DNA of 64,000 nucleotides from Arthrobacter sp. AK04. GTDB taxonomy: Bacteria > Actinomycetota > Actinomycetes > Actinomycetales > Micrococcaceae. Location of the stretch: assembly GCF_021129155.1 (NCBI RefSeq), contig NZ_JAJOMC010000011.1, positions 39,901 through 103,900 of the forward strand. Reading direction: 5' to 3'. Positions 7,508 to 16,741 of the stretch are shown piece by piece. A program made the translations under genes and the position numbers. The notes beneath the pieces were generated by a model. The model worked only from the letters and a program-made list of their open reading frames with translations, was not told the DNA's origin and made no database searches. Within the stretch, counting starts at the first letter, position 1. The number at the start of each line of letters is the position of its first letter.

Positions 7508-8845
7508 ATGATCGGCATCTGGGCACTCGGCGCCTACCTTGCCGTGATCCTGCTGTGGACCACGGTGCTTAAACGCAGCGTGGGGGAGGCGATGATCCTC
7601 GGCTTCCTGGCGGTGCTTCCGTTCACCGGGGCGGCTGCGGCCCAGGCCGGCTGGGAGGCGCTCTACTCAGCCGCCACGGACGAGATCGTCTATGCCACCA
7701 TGGCGTTCGTCTTCATGGGGTACCTGCTGGACAGGACCGGGGTGCTGGACCGGCTGATCGACCTGCTGAATTCACTGATCGGCGGAGTCAGGGGCGGCCC
7801 GGCCTGGGTGTCCACGGTGGCGTCAGCGGGGCTGGGCAGCGTGGTGCACAACCAGGCCGCCATCGCCGCCACGGTTGGCTCGGTCACCATCCCCTGGATG
7901 GAGAAATCCAAGCTGGACAAGCCCGCGGCGGCCACCCTGGTGGCCGGGAATGCGGGAATGGGCATCACGTTTCCGTTCAGCGCCTCGATGTTCGTGCTGG
8001 TCGGGTCCGCCACCGTTGGGCCCCTCCTGGACATCAATGCGCTGGTCCTGCCGCTGCTGTTCGGCGGCCTGTGGTGCTTCCTGCACCGGCTGATCGTCAC
8101 CTGGCTGCTGGTCCGCAAGAGCGGCATGGCTCCCCTCGATGCAGCGCACCGGCTGCCGGTCCGGGCGGCGTTCGGCCGCGGCTGGACCACGCTGCTGCTC
8201 TTCGTTGTGGTGGCCATTCCGCTGGTCATCACCTCCGGTGCCATCGCCCAGGGTCTTTCCGACTGGACCGGGGGCGATGTCACCAAGGCTGTCAGCGTCA
8301 TTGTGTGGATTCCCGTGGTCCTGGTCATCACAGGCCTCCTGCTGGGCCGGAAGAAGCTGCCCAGGGATGGCCGGGCGTGGTGGGTGCTGCTGCAGGACTC
8401 CGCGCCGCGCTTCGGGATCGTGGGGGTGACCGTGGTGTTCGCCTTCGCCGGTGCCAACGCCCTGGCTGCCACCGGGCTGCCCAAGCAGATGACGGAACTG
8501 CTGAACGGGATGAACCTGCCGCTGTGGCTCCTGGCCATCCTGATCGGGCTGATCGTCATCGCCGTGGCTGCGCCGCTGTCCGCGACAGCCACCATGGCCG
8601 CCGTCGGAACGGTAGGAGTGGCCGCCCTGGTGGCAGCCGGCGTGCCGGCAACCACGGCAGCCGTAGCCGTCCTGGTCTTCTCCTCCTGCGAGGCGGCGGT
8701 CCCGCCGGGCGGAGCCCCGCTGTACGTGGCCTGCGGAATCGCGGACGTGGACCCCATCAAAACCTTCCTCCGGCTGCTCACCCACTACGCCCTGCCGCTG
8801 CTTGGCATCGGCGTGCTGATCATCCTCGGCATCCTGCCCATCTAA
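7508..8845 (+). CDS. TRAP-type large permease-like (DctM superfamily) transporter
   Basis: 445 residues, strongly hydrophobic, about 12 membrane segments. DctM-like features: an early helix pair around VYATMAFVFMGYLLDRTGVLD, the NQAAIAATVGSVTIPWM loop, and the C-terminal AAVPPGGAPLYVACGIADVD motif, which corresponds to the PPVG-N-V-GIA segment of DctM proteins. DctM subunits transport carboxylates with a DctP binding protein and a DctQ small permease. No DctP gene is nearby, so this may work alone, with the small protein that follows, or with a distant binding protein. It is the second transporter in the operon. Confidence 0.75.
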   Translation: MIGIWALGAYLAVILLWTTVLKRSVGEAMILGFLAVLPFTGAAAAQAGWEALYSAATDEIVYATMAFVFMGYLLDRTGVLDRLIDLLNSLIGGVRGGPAWVSTVASAGLGSVVHNQAAIAATVGSVTIPWMEKSKLDKPAAATLVAGNAGMGITFPFSASMFVLVGSATVGPLLDINALVLPLLFGGLWCFLHRLIVTWLLVRKSGMAPLDAAHRLPVRAAFGRGWTTLLLFVVVAIPLVITSGAIAQGLSDWTGGDVTKAVSVIVWIPVVLVITGLLLGRKKLPRDGRAWWVLLQDSAPRFGIVGVTVVFAFAGANALAATGLPKQMTELLNGMNLPLWLLAILIGLIVIAVAAPLSATATMAAVGTVGVAALVAAGVPATTAAVAVLVFSSCEAAVPPGGAPLYVACGIADVDPIKTFLRLLTHYALPLLGIGVLIILGILPI

Positions 8846-8856
8846 GGACCACTACC

Positions 8857-9111
8857 ATGCACACCATCCGAAGGGCCATCGAAGTCCTCTTCGCCGTCAC
8901 CCTCGCAGCGCTGCTGATTGGCGGCATCGTGTTCGTGGCCGGGCAGGCCATCGCCCTGGCGGCGGGCCAGGGCGACTGGCTCGCACTGTTTAACGACACC
9001 ATCAAGGCGCCGATGTGCCTTGCGGCGTCCATCTGCGCCGTCGCCGGGTTCTTGCTCAGCTACAAGCGCCCGCAGAACCAGGAGCAGCGGCAGGAAGCAG
9101 GGGCGCGGTGA
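8857..9111 (+). CDS. Small two-helix membrane protein, possible DctQ-like partner
   Basis: 84 residues with two predicted membrane helices (residues ~8-32 and ~50-68) and a basic C-terminal tail. It starts 11 bp after the DctM-like permease and overlaps the next start codon by 4 bp (GTGA), so all three genes are probably translated together. It stands where a DctQ subunit would be expected, but it is about half the DctQ length and has only two helices. Its function is inferred from position only. Confidence 0.65.
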   Translation: MHTIRRAIEVLFAVTLAALLIGGIVFVAGQAIALAAGQGDWLALFNDTIKAPMCLAASICAVAGFLLSYKRPQNQEQRQEAGAR

Positions 9112-10097
9112 GTCCAGCCGCCGGAGACGGTCACTACCCAACGTTCGCCGGGCTGCTGGAGCGGGAGGGTGCCCTGGCGGGGACCTCCTGGGGACTCTTT
9201 CCGGACCCAACCCGCGGGACGCCGTCGTTCATTAACCGCCAGGCGGTGCTGGAGGCGCGCACCTGCATCCGCACAGGCGCCGCCTTTGGCCTGGACTATC
9301 CGGCGGATGCCTTTGATCCCGGCATGTCCCTCAAGCGCGGCGCGCCCCGGCACACGATCTACTCCTCGCACCCGGCCCACCGCGATGATTTCCTGGACGG
9401 GTACTACCTGCAGGGATCCAGCCAGATCGACGGGCTGCGGCACCGCCGGGCGGACGACGCCGGCTTCTACAACGGCACGCCGGATGACCGCATCACCGAG
9501 GGCACGCCGGACCTGGGGATCCAGGAATGGGCAGACCATCCCATCGTCGGCAGGGGACTCCTGGTGGACCTGGCCGGGTACCGGGCCGGGCAGGGCGCTC
9601 CGATTGACCATGCCGCCGGTGAACCGCTGGGCCTTGACCTGATCGAGGGGGCGATTGCCGCCCAGTCCGTGAAGCTCCGGCAGGGCGACATCCTGATGCT
9701 GCACACGGGCTGGTGCGAATGGTTCCTGGGCCTGGCGCCGGAAGAGAAGCAACGCATGCGGGACAGCAGGCGCGCCACCGGTGTTGCGCAGTCGGAGGAG
9801 TTCGTCGCCTGGGCCTGGGACCACCGGCTGGCGCTCCTCGCGGCGGACAACTTCGCCGTCGAATGCCTGCCCGCCGTGCCCGCAAGCCCTTACCGGAAGT
9901 CAGCACCGAACGACCACGGCATGATGCACCAGCAGCTCCTAGCCAAACTTGGCATGCCCCTGGGTGAACTGTGGCGGCTGGGTCCCCTGGCCCGGCACAT
10001 GCGGAGTGCCGGCCAGTGGGACGCCTTCATCACCATCAAGCCGCTGAACATCACCGGCGCGACCGGATCACCGGCGAACGCCACTGCCTTGGTGTGA
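9108..10097 (+). CDS. Cyclase-family metal-dependent hydrolase (kynurenine formamidase/isatin hydrolase fold)
   Basis: 329 residues. Cyclase-family features: SMSLKRGAPRH-like N-terminal strand region, LQGSSQIDGLRHRR (residues ~102-115; the family's H-x-G-T-H-x-D-x-x-x-H metal loop, here changed but keeping Asp and His), GRGLLVDLAG, GDILMLHTGW, and the late LLAADNFAVECLP plus HGMMHQQLLAKLGMPLGE. Relatives hydrolyse amide or lactam bonds (N-formylkynurenine, isatin) in aromatic catabolism. The start is GTG 9108, inside the stop of the preceding gene. It is the last gene of the operon. The altered metal ligands leave the substrate open. Confidence 0.75.
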   Translation: MSPAAGDGHYPTFAGLLEREGALAGTSWGLFPDPTRGTPSFINRQAVLEARTCIRTGAAFGLDYPADAFDPGMSLKRGAPRHTIYSSHPAHRDDFLDGYYLQGSSQIDGLRHRRADDAGFYNGTPDDRITEGTPDLGIQEWADHPIVGRGLLVDLAGYRAGQGAPIDHAAGEPLGLDLIEGAIAAQSVKLRQGDILMLHTGWCEWFLGLAPEEKQRMRDSRRATGVAQSEEFVAWAWDHRLALLAADNFAVECLPAVPASPYRKSAPNDHGMMHQQLLAKLGMPLGELWRLGPLARHMRSAGQWDAFITIKPLNITGATGSPANATALV

Positions 10098-10112
10098 GGT
10101 CAGCTTGTTGGA

Positions 10113-10827
10113 TCAGCGCAGGCGCTCGCCGGTCACGCCGGCCAGGTGGTCAAGGAGTTCGTTCTGGAACCGCTCATCACGGATGGCGTGATGCGGCTTT
10201 TCCCGGTTCTGGTGGTACCAGTAGCCGCCGCTGGTCAGGGCCTCCGGGTCATCGCTGGCGGCCAGCCATTTCCTGCGTGCGGTGGCCCAGCCGGAGGTCG
10301 TCCGGCGCGCCGGCGCCGCCCATCCTGGTGGGCACCCAGCCGGGATCCACGGCATTGCTGGGGATGTCCGGCCACAAACGCGCGACGGCGGCCGCAAGGG
10401 CCGTGAGGTAGAGCTTGCTGTCCGAATAGGTCACCTGGGTGCGGTTTTCAATGCGGGCGCGGCCGCCACGATGCATGCCGCTGCTGACATATATCAGGCG
10501 GCGTGGGCGGTGGATGAGTGCGGTGAGGAGGTAGGGGGCCGCAACGTTGACCTGGAAAATATCCGGGCCGTGGAGCACGCCGGCGTTGTGGATGACGGCG
10601 TACATCCGGCCGAGCCGGTTCACCTGGCCGGCGATATGGCGGATCTGGTCGATGTCCGCCAGGTCGCCAACAATGCCTTCGGCGCCGCGGTCCAGCAGAT
10701 CCTGGACGGAAGCCACGCGCTCCGCACTGCGGGCATGCACGACGACGCGGTGACCCTCCTGCAGAAGCGTTTCGGCTGTGTACCGTCCCAGCCCGTCCGC
10801 GGAGCCGGTGATAAGGATGCGCGCCAC
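10113..10827 (-). pseudogene. Short-chain dehydrogenase/reductase, disrupted by a 1-bp frameshift
   Basis: The first 180 residues form an SDR: ILITGSADGLG (coenzyme loop), GDLADID, HNAGVL, YVSSGM, and the catalytic Y-S-D-S-K. At the T-run 10269-10271 the reading changes to EMAGRQR and stops. Skipping one base restores EWLAASDDPEAL, GGYWYHQN and FQNELLDHL, the usual C-terminus of this SDR subgroup, ending at 10113. One base is therefore extra, by mutation or sequencing error in a homopolymer. It is divergent from the GntR regulator and convergent with the cyclase gene. Substrate unknown. Confidence 0.8.
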
Positions 10828-10841
10828 TGGTCCTCCTCAAG

Positions 10842-10851
10842 TTGTATACAA
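10842..10851. promoter_or_regulatory. Candidate GntR/FCD operator
   Basis: TTGTATACAA is a perfect 10-bp palindrome in the 63-bp gap between the divergent SDR and GntR genes. FadR/FCD-type GntR regulators typically bind TTGTA-TACAA-like sites, so autoregulation and control of the SDR are likely. Confidence 0.55.
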
Positions 10852-10890
10852 GTATGCATCTAACGCTAGGGTAGCCGTGGAGGTAACAAC

Positions 10891-11547
10891 ATGCCTGGTG
10901 CAACCACCCGCAATACCGGAGCGGATTTCGTCTACGCCGAGCTGAAGCGGCAGATCATCAGCCTGGAGCTGAAGCCGGGGGAGCGCGTCTACGAGCCCGC
11001 GATGGCCTCTGCTCTGCAAGTGAGCCGCACGCCGCTGAGGGAAGCCATCCGGCGGCTGATCTCGGAGAGCCTCCTGGAGCAGCAACGGACCGGCGGCGTG
11101 CTGGTGCCGGCGCTGGATGAGGCGGCGATCTCCGAGCTCTATGAAGTCCGCGCGGCCATGGAATCGCTGATGGCCCGCAACGCCTGCCTCAAAGCCACGC
11201 AGGCTGACATCGACGCACTCGAAGCCATCCTTGAGCGCAACGCTGCGATGGTGGGCTTCGCCGATGAAGCGATGAAGCAGGGGATGGCGCTGCACGGGAA
11301 GATCGCCGGGATTGCCGGTAACTCGTGGGCACGGCGGTTCCATGACCAGATATCGAACCAGATGGAGCGGTACCGCCACTTCACCAACAGCACGCAGGAA
11401 CGGCGGGACCAGGCCCTGGCCCAGCACCGGAGGCTGGTGGCGGCCGTTGCCGCCGGCGACCCGGACCGGGCTGCACGGATTGCGTTCGACCACGTCATGG
11501 GTGCCCGCGACGCGGCGGTGCGGGCCATGTCCGGCAACACTGCATGA
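10891..11547 (+). CDS. GntR-family regulator, FCD (FadR) subgroup
   Basis: 218 residues. N-terminal winged helix (residues ~10-70): VYAELKRQIISLELKPGERVYEPAMASALQVSRTPLREAIRRL. The all-helical FCD domain follows, with metal/ligand-binding His residues suggested by MALHGKIAGIAG and LAQHRRLVAAVAAGD. FCD regulators respond to organic acids. Its stop overlaps the MFS start by 4 bp (ATGA), so it is co-transcribed with the exporter, and a perfect palindrome lies upstream. Confidence 0.88.
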   Translation: MPGATTRNTGADFVYAELKRQIISLELKPGERVYEPAMASALQVSRTPLREAIRRLISESLLEQQRTGGVLVPALDEAAISELYEVRAAMESLMARNACLKATQADIDALEAILERNAAMVGFADEAMKQGMALHGKIAGIAGNSWARRFHDQISNQMERYRHFTNSTQERRDQALAQHRRLVAAVAAGDPDRAARIAFDHVMGARDAAVRAMSGNTA

Positions 11548-12722
11548 TAGGCGAACTGGGCCGCCGGTCCACCGCAGCCCTCCTGGTCCACTCCACACTG
11601 ATCCAAGCCCTGACTTTCCTGTTGCGGCCCGCTGCCACCTACCGCGCGCTGGAGCTGGACGTTCCCGGTTTTGCCCTGGGTCTCCTGGCCGCCAGCTACG
11701 CCGTCTTCCCGCTGCTGCTCGCTGTCCCCACGGGCGCCCTGGTGGACCGCCTGGGTGAACGCCGCCTCATGGCGGCCGGATCCGCCGTCGTCCTGGCCAG
11801 CGCCTTGTTCCTGCTGCTGTGGGGTTGGTCCATCGCCGCACTGATCATTGGAACTGCCCTCCTGGGCGTCGGCCAGCTGGCCTGCGTGGTTGGGCAACAG
11901 GCGGTGGTGGCCAACAACGCCGTGGCCTCCCGGATGGATTCCGCCTTCGGCTACCTCACGTTCGCGGCGTCCCTGGGGCAGGCAGTGGGGCCACTGGCCA
12001 TCTCCCTGGTGGGAGGCACGGCCATCCGCCCCGACACCCAGGCGATCTTCCTCCTCTCTGCCTGCATGGGCCTGGTGCTCCTGGTGACCACCTTCGGTAT
12101 CTCCGCAACTGTCAGCGCCAGGAAGGGAACGGCAGCCCCGGCCAACAGCGGCAAAGGCAATGTGGCCTCGCTGCTGAAGACTCCCGGCGTGGCGCGGGCC
12201 CTGGCTACCAGCGCCACCGTCCTTGCCGTGGTGGACCTGACCATGGTCTACCTCCCGGTGCTTGGCTCCGAGCGCGGACTCACGGCGGCAACGGTGGGCG
12301 CCCTGCTCGCCGTCCGCGCCGTGTTTTCCATGGTGTCCCGACTCCTCTTGGGGCACTTCTCCCGGAAGCTGGGGCGCAAGCGGTTGCTCGTAGCCAGCCT
12401 GGTGCTGTCCACCATCGCTTTGGCCGCCATGGCGGTTCCCATGCCGGTGCTGCTGCTCTTTGCGGTCATGGCAGTGCTTGGACTGGGCCTTGGCATTGGC
12501 CAGCCCCTCACCATGTCCTGGCTGTCGGCGCAGGCCCCCGCAGGGCAGCGCGGCCGTGCGCTTGCCCTCCGGCTCGCCGGGAACCGGGTGGGCCAGGTGG
12601 TGCTTCCCAGTGTTATCGGTGTGGCAGCGGCAGGAGTTGGCGCGATGGGGGTTTTCCTGGCGTCCGCGGCTGCAGTGGGCGGGACGCTCCTGCTGCTCCG
12701 GGGTGTCCGGCTGGACGACTGA
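11544..12722 (+). CDS. MFS transporter
   Basis: 392 residues with ~12 membrane helices. The loop 2-3 motif VDRLGERRLMAAG (around residues 67-79) is the MFS GxLaDrxGrrr-type signature, and a related SRKLGRKRLLVAS occurs after helix 8 (~272-284). It is translationally coupled to the upstream GntR regulator. The direction of transport and the substrate cannot be told. It ends directly against the convergent MOSC gene with no gap. Confidence 0.85.
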   Translation: MIGELGRRSTAALLVHSTLIQALTFLLRPAATYRALELDVPGFALGLLAASYAVFPLLLAVPTGALVDRLGERRLMAAGSAVVLASALFLLLWGWSIAALIIGTALLGVGQLACVVGQQAVVANNAVASRMDSAFGYLTFAASLGQAVGPLAISLVGGTAIRPDTQAIFLLSACMGLVLLVTTFGISATVSARKGTAAPANSGKGNVASLLKTPGVARALATSATVLAVVDLTMVYLPVLGSERGLTAATVGALLAVRAVFSMVSRLLLGHFSRKLGRKRLLVASLVLSTIALAAMAVPMPVLLLFAVMAVLGLGLGIGQPLTMSWLSAQAPAGQRGRALALRLAGNRVGQVVLPSVIGVAAAGVGAMGVFLASAAAVGGTLLLLRGVRLDD

Positions 12723-13292
12723 TTACGGCAGCCGCGACGGGCGGAGCAGGCTCGCCTCACCCGCCTTGGATGGGTCCAGCGGCACCGGGCTGACCAGTAC
12801 GGCAGGGCCCCGATGGATCGTTCCGCTTGAGAGGGCACGGCAGCGGATGCCGCCGCGGCCCCGCATCGAGGCGTGGGCACCGGGGGCCAGCATCTCGTTC
12901 ATCCAGGCGCAGGGCTGGGCATGCCGGCCGCCGTGGAACTCAACCCGGGAACCGCCGGATTCCAGCACAAAGTCCTGCCCCAGCAGAGGCACCAGGTGTG
13001 CGCCGCGGAGCACCACGTTGCGCCGGGTCAGGAGGGGATTGAACGGCTCCGCGCCCAGCTCGGCCGCGATGGCCTCCAGGGATTCGACGGCGAACAGCGT
13101 CACCGCGGCGTCCATGTGCGCGGCCTTTCCGAAGAACCTGTCACCCACGATGCCCTTGCCCGCCACCACTTCAGCGGTTTCGGCATCGAACGTGGGCACA
13201 TCTGCTGCGCCGTCCCGCGCCCGGCCGAAGTAGGCGTGGGAGGGGGACACCAGCAGGTGCAGGATTTCGACGTCGTACCTGTACTCCGTCAT
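12723..13292 (-). CDS. MOSC domain protein
   Basis: 189 residues. The MOSC beta-fold is indicated by ILHLLVSPSHAYFGR at the start, GKGIVGDRFFG (~46-56), LTRRNVVLRGAHL and the conserved Cys in GGRHAQPCAWMNEM, followed by RGRGGIRCRALSSGTI. MOSC domains (as in molybdenum cofactor sulfurases and YiiM) handle sulfur or molybdopterin-bound substrates using that Cys. Its ATG overlaps the stop of the UvrA-like gene by 4 bp (ATGA), so the two are co-translated. The specific function is unknown. Confidence 0.82.
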   Translation of the reverse strand: MTEYRYDVEILHLLVSPSHAYFGRARDGAADVPTFDAETAEVVAGKGIVGDRFFGKAAHMDAAVTLFAVESLEAIAAELGAEPFNPLLTRRNVVLRGAHLVPLLGQDFVLESGGSRVEFHGGRHAQPCAWMNEMLAPGAHASMRGRGGIRCRALSSGTIHRGPAVLVSPVPLDPSKAGEASLLRPSRLP

Positions 13293-15691
13293 GCCGCGGG
13301 GGCACCCACGTACGCGGCCAGGTGCTTGCCGGTGAGCGTCGGGGTGCCGGCCACCAGCTCAGCGGGCGTGCCCTCGAAAACGATCCGGCCGCCGTCGTGC
13401 CCTGCTCCCGGGCCGAGGTCGATGATCCAGTCCGCGTGCGCCATCACGGCCTGGTGGTGCTCGATCACAATCACGGACTTGCCGGACTCGACCAGCCGGT
13501 CCAGCAGGCCCAGCAGGTTCTCCACATCGGCCAGGTGCAGGCCGGTGGTGGGCTCGTCCAGGACGTACACGTCGCCCTTCTCGGCCATCTGGGTGGCGAG
13601 CTTGAGCCGCTGGCGCTCGCCGCCGGACAGCGTGGTGAGCGGCTGGCCGAGGCTGAGGTAGCCCAGGCCAACGTCCTCGAGCCGGGCCAGGATGGTTCGC
13701 GCGGGCGGTGTCTTGGCCTCACCCTCGGCAAAGAACGCGGCGGCCTCGGTCACGGACATGGCCAGCACCTCGGCGATGTTCTTCCCGCCCACGGTGTATT
13801 CCAGCACGGCTGCCTGGAAGCGGCGGCCCTCGCAGTCCTCGCACGGGGACTCCACGGTGGCCATCACGCCGAGCTCGGTGAAGATGACGCCCGCGCCGTT
13901 GCAGGTGGGGCACGCGCCCTCGGAGTTGGAGCTGAACAGTGCCGGCTTCACCCCGTTGACCTTCGCGAACGTCTTGCGGATGGGTTCCAGCAGCCCGGTG
14001 TAGGTGGCCGGATTGCTGCGGCGCGAACCGCGGATGGCGCCCTGGTCGATCACCACCACGCCCTCGCGCTTGGCCACGGAACCGTGGATGAGGGAGCTCT
14101 TGCCGGAACCGGCTACCCCGGTGACGACGGTCAGGACGCCCAGGGGGATATCGACGTCGACGTCCTGGAGATTGTGCGTGGACGCGCCGCGTACCTCCAG
14201 CGCACCCGAGGCCTCCCGGACGGTCTCCTTCAAGGCCGCGCGGTCCTCCAGGTGGTGCCCGGTGGTGGTGTCGCTGCTCCGCAGGCCCTCCACGGTGCCC
14301 TCGTAGCAGACCTCGCCGCCGTTGGTGCCTGCCCCCGGGCCAAGGTCGACGACGTGGTCCGCAATGGTGATCATCTCCGGCTTGTGCTCCACCACCAGGA
14401 CGGTGTTGCCTTTGTCCCGCAGCTGCAGCAGGAGCTGGTTCATCCGTTCGATGTCGTGCGGATGCAGGCCGATGGAGGGCTCGTCGAAGACATAGGTGAC
14501 GTCCGTGAGCGAGGAGCCGAGGTGGCGGATCATTTTGGTGCGCTGGGCCTCGCCGCCGGACAGGGTGCCGGCCGGCCGGTCCAGGCTGAGGTATCCGAGG
14601 CCGATCTCCGAAAAGGAGTCGAGCAGGTGCTGGAGGCCCTTGAGCAGGGGGGCCACCGAGGGGTCCTTCACGTCCCGGACCCACCCGGCAAGGTCGCTGA
14701 TCTGCATCTGGCACAGCTCGGCGATGTTCCTGCCGTTGATCCTGGAGGAGAGGGCCTGCTGGGTCAGCCGGGTCCCTTTGCACTCGGGGCAGGTCTGGAA
14801 CGTGACGGCCCGCTCCACGAACCGGCGCACGTGCGGCTGCATGGCCTCCGGGTCCTTGGACAGCATGGACTTCTGGATTTTGGGGATGATCCCCTCGAAG
14901 GTCAGGTTGATGCCCTCCACCTTGATCTTGGTGGGCTCCGCGTAGAGCATCGTGTCCAGCTGCTTGGCGGTGAACTTGGCGATGGGCTTGTCCATCGGCA
15001 GGCCCATGCCCTCGAACAATCGCCCGTACCACCCGTCCATGGAGTACCCCGGAACCGTCAGCGCTCCCTCGTTCAGGGACTTGGCGTCGTCGTACAGTGC
15101 GGTGCGGTCAATGTCGCTGACGTTGCCCATGCCCTCGCAGCGCGGGCACATGCCGCCGAGGTAGACGGCCTGCTGGACCACTGCCTTCTCCACCCGTCCG
15201 CCGCTCTTCTCGGTGGACATGACGCCGCTGGCCTTCCGGGTGGGGACGTTGAAGGAGAACGCCGTGGGCGGGCCGGCGTACGGGGTGCCCAGCCGGCTGA
15301 AGAGGATGCGGAGCATGGCGTTGGCATCCGTTGCGGTGCCCACGGTGGAACGGGGGTTGGCGCCCATGCGCTCCTGGTCCACGATGATCGCCGTCGTCAG
15401 GCCTTCCAGGAAGTCCACCTCGGGGCGGGCCAGGTTAGGCATGAAGCCCTGGACGAACGCGCTGTAGGTCTCGTTGATCATCCGCTGCGACTCGGCGGCG
15501 ATGGTGGCGAAAACCAGCGAGCTCTTGCCCGAGCCGGAGACCCCGGTGAACACGGTCAGCCGGCGCTTGGGCAGTTCGACGCTGATGTTCTTGAGGTTGT
15601 TTTCCCGCGCGCCCTGCACGCGGATGAGGTCGTGGGTGTCGGCGACGTGCAGCCCGTTGGCCTGGGTGTCGGTACCGGTGTCCGTGCTCAT
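13289..15691 (-). CDS. UvrA-like (class II) ABC ATPase
   Basis: 800 residues, shorter than housekeeping UvrA (~950). Two ABC modules: Walker [11 protein letters not shown] (~50) and [10 protein letters not shown] in the second half; signature/Walker [12 protein letters not shown] with FDEPS, and [11 protein letters not shown] with LDEPTTGLH. Cys-rich zinc elements CPRCEGMG and [14 protein letters not shown] are kept. The short length fits UvrA2-like proteins lacking the UvrB-binding part, which are linked to drug tolerance or self-protection rather than core excision repair. GGAGA precedes the ATG. Confidence 0.88.
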   Translation of the reverse strand: MSTDTGTDTQANGLHVADTHDLIRVQGARENNLKNISVELPKRRLTVFTGVSGSGKSSLVFATIAAESQRMINETYSAFVQGFMPNLARPEVDFLEGLTTAIIVDQERMGANPRSTVGTATDANAMLRILFSRLGTPYAGPPTAFSFNVPTRKASGVMSTEKSGGRVEKAVVQQAVYLGGMCPRCEGMGNVSDIDRTALYDDAKSLNEGALTVPGYSMDGWYGRLFEGMGLPMDKPIAKFTAKQLDTMLYAEPTKIKVEGINLTFEGIIPKIQKSMLSKDPEAMQPHVRRFVERAVTFQTCPECKGTRLTQQALSSRINGRNIAELCQMQISDLAGWVRDVKDPSVAPLLKGLQHLLDSFSEIGLGYLSLDRPAGTLSGGEAQRTKMIRHLGSSLTDVTYVFDEPSIGLHPHDIERMNQLLLQLRDKGNTVLVVEHKPEMITIADHVVDLGPGAGTNGGEVCYEGTVEGLRSSDTTTGHHLEDRAALKETVREASGALEVRGASTHNLQDVDVDIPLGVLTVVTGVAGSGKSSLIHGSVAKREGVVVIDQGAIRGSRRSNPATYTGLLEPIRKTFAKVNGVKPALFSSNSEGACPTCNGAGVIFTELGVMATVESPCEDCEGRRFQAAVLEYTVGGKNIAEVLAMSVTEAAAFFAEGEAKTPPARTILARLEDVGLGYLSLGQPLTTLSGGERQRLKLATQMAEKGDVYVLDEPTTGLHLADVENLLGLLDRLVESGKSVIVIEHHQAVMAHADWIIDLGPGAGHDGGRIVFEGTPAELVAGTPTLTGKHLAAYVGAPAA

Positions 15692-15782
15692 CGGGTCTCC
15701 ATCTGTTGGGCTGCGCTATCTGTTGGGCTGCGCTGACCGGAAGCCGCGTGCGCAGCCTCCGGTCGCCGTCGTTGGTATCAGC

Positions 15783-16205
15783 CTAGGCCTGCTGGTTGAT
15801 CCGCACGGTGTTCCCGGCGGGGTCACGGAAGGCGCAGTCGCGGATGCCGTAGGGCTGGTCCACCGGTTCCTGCACGACGTCGGCCCCGCTCGACTCCACT
15901 TGGGCGAAGGCGGCGTCGACGTCCGGGGCGGAGAGGATCACGGTGGCGTAGGTGCCTTTGGCCATCATCTCGGCGATGGTGCGTCGTTCGTCATCGGTGA
16001 TGCCGGGGTCCACGCCCGGCGGGTGCAGGACGATGGAAACGCCGGGCTGGCCCGTGGGGCCGACCGTGATCCAGCGCATGGTGCCGCGCCCCACGTCGTT
16101 GCGGACCTCGAAGCCGAGCGCGTCGCGGTAGAACGCCAGGGAAGCGTCGGGGTCGGTGTGCGGAAGGAAGGTTGAGGAGATGGTGATGTTGTACATGGCA
16201 GTCAT
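15783..16205 (-). CDS. VOC (glyoxalase/bleomycin resistance) family protein
   Basis: 140 residues. Two beta-alpha-beta-beta-beta modules: YNITISSTFLPHTDPDASLAFYRDALGFEVR at the start, then TYATVILSAPDVDAAF and the terminal DCAFRDPAGNTVRINQ. VOC proteins are metal-dependent enzymes or binding proteins for small toxic compounds. The start ATG (16205) overlaps the stop of the AraC-type gene by 4 bp, so a longer reading frame inside that gene was rejected. It is probably regulated by this AraC protein. Confidence 0.85.
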   Translation of the reverse strand: MTAMYNITISSTFLPHTDPDASLAFYRDALGFEVRNDVGRGTMRWITVGPTGQPGVSIVLHPPGVDPGITDDERRTIAEMMAKGTYATVILSAPDVDAAFAQVESSGADVVQEPVDQPYGIRDCAFRDPAGNTVRINQQA

Positions 16206-16651
16206 GCTAGTTGCGGCTCCTGAGCGGGCGCTTCTCGATTCCTGACCGGTCTGGTGACCTGTTTGGCCACGCACGCGGGGATGCCCGCCGTCGTGCTCTT
16301 CGCCTCCTGCTTGTAGGCGCTGGGTGGCATCCCCACCAGTTCGCTGAAGCGCGTGCTGAAGGTGCCCAGCGAGGAACAGCCGACGGCGAAGCACACCTCC
16401 GTGACGGAAAGGTCACCCCGGTGCAGCAGCGCCATGGCCCGTTCGATGCGCCGGGTCATCAGGTAGCTGTAGGGCGATTCCTGGTACGCGGCCTTGAACC
16501 GGCGGCTGAGGTGGCCGGCGGACATGTGGACACCGCGGGCCAGGGCTTCGACGTCCAGCGGCTGCGCGTACTCCCGGTCGATCCTGTCCTTGACCCGGCG
16601 CAGGAGCATGAGCTCGCGCAGGTAGGGGTCGGGAACGGGGCTGATAGTCAC
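16202..16651 (-). CDS. Short AraC-family regulator (DNA-binding domain only)
   Basis: 149 residues. Residues ~12-112 form the double helix-turn-helix of AraC/XylS proteins: RVKDRIDREYAQPLDVEALARGVHMSAGHLSRRFK, then RIERAMALLHRGDLSVTEVCFAVGCSSLGTFSTRF. No N-terminal ligand domain exists, as in SoxS/MarA-like members; the ~35-residue tail is unusual and unassigned. It is coupled by ATGA to the VOC gene, a common regulator-effector pairing. Confidence 0.85.
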   Translation of the reverse strand: MTISPVPDPYLRELMLLRRVKDRIDREYAQPLDVEALARGVHMSAGHLSRRFKAAYQESPYSYLMTRRIERAMALLHRGDLSVTEVCFAVGCSSLGTFSTRFSELVGMPPSAYKQEAKSTTAGIPACVAKQVTRPVRNREAPAQEPQLA

Positions 16652-16741
16652 CTTTCAGATGGTGCTCCCTGGCGGGGGAGTTGTCCAGACACCCGGGTGT
16701 GAGGCCTGCGCCCCGGCCTCCTGCGTCAGCGGGCCGGAGCG

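Noticed and set aside
13322..15736. 804-codon open frame on the + strand opposite the UvrA-like gene
   Set aside because: Low-complexity, His/Gly/Val-rich translation with no domain. The opposite strand has full ABC motifs, so this is an antisense shadow of GC-rich coding DNA.
16700..16735. GAGGCC..GGCCTC and ACACCCGGGTGT dyads after glxK as a terminator
   Set aside because: The stems are short, there is no T-run and many equal stems are expected in such GC-rich DNA.
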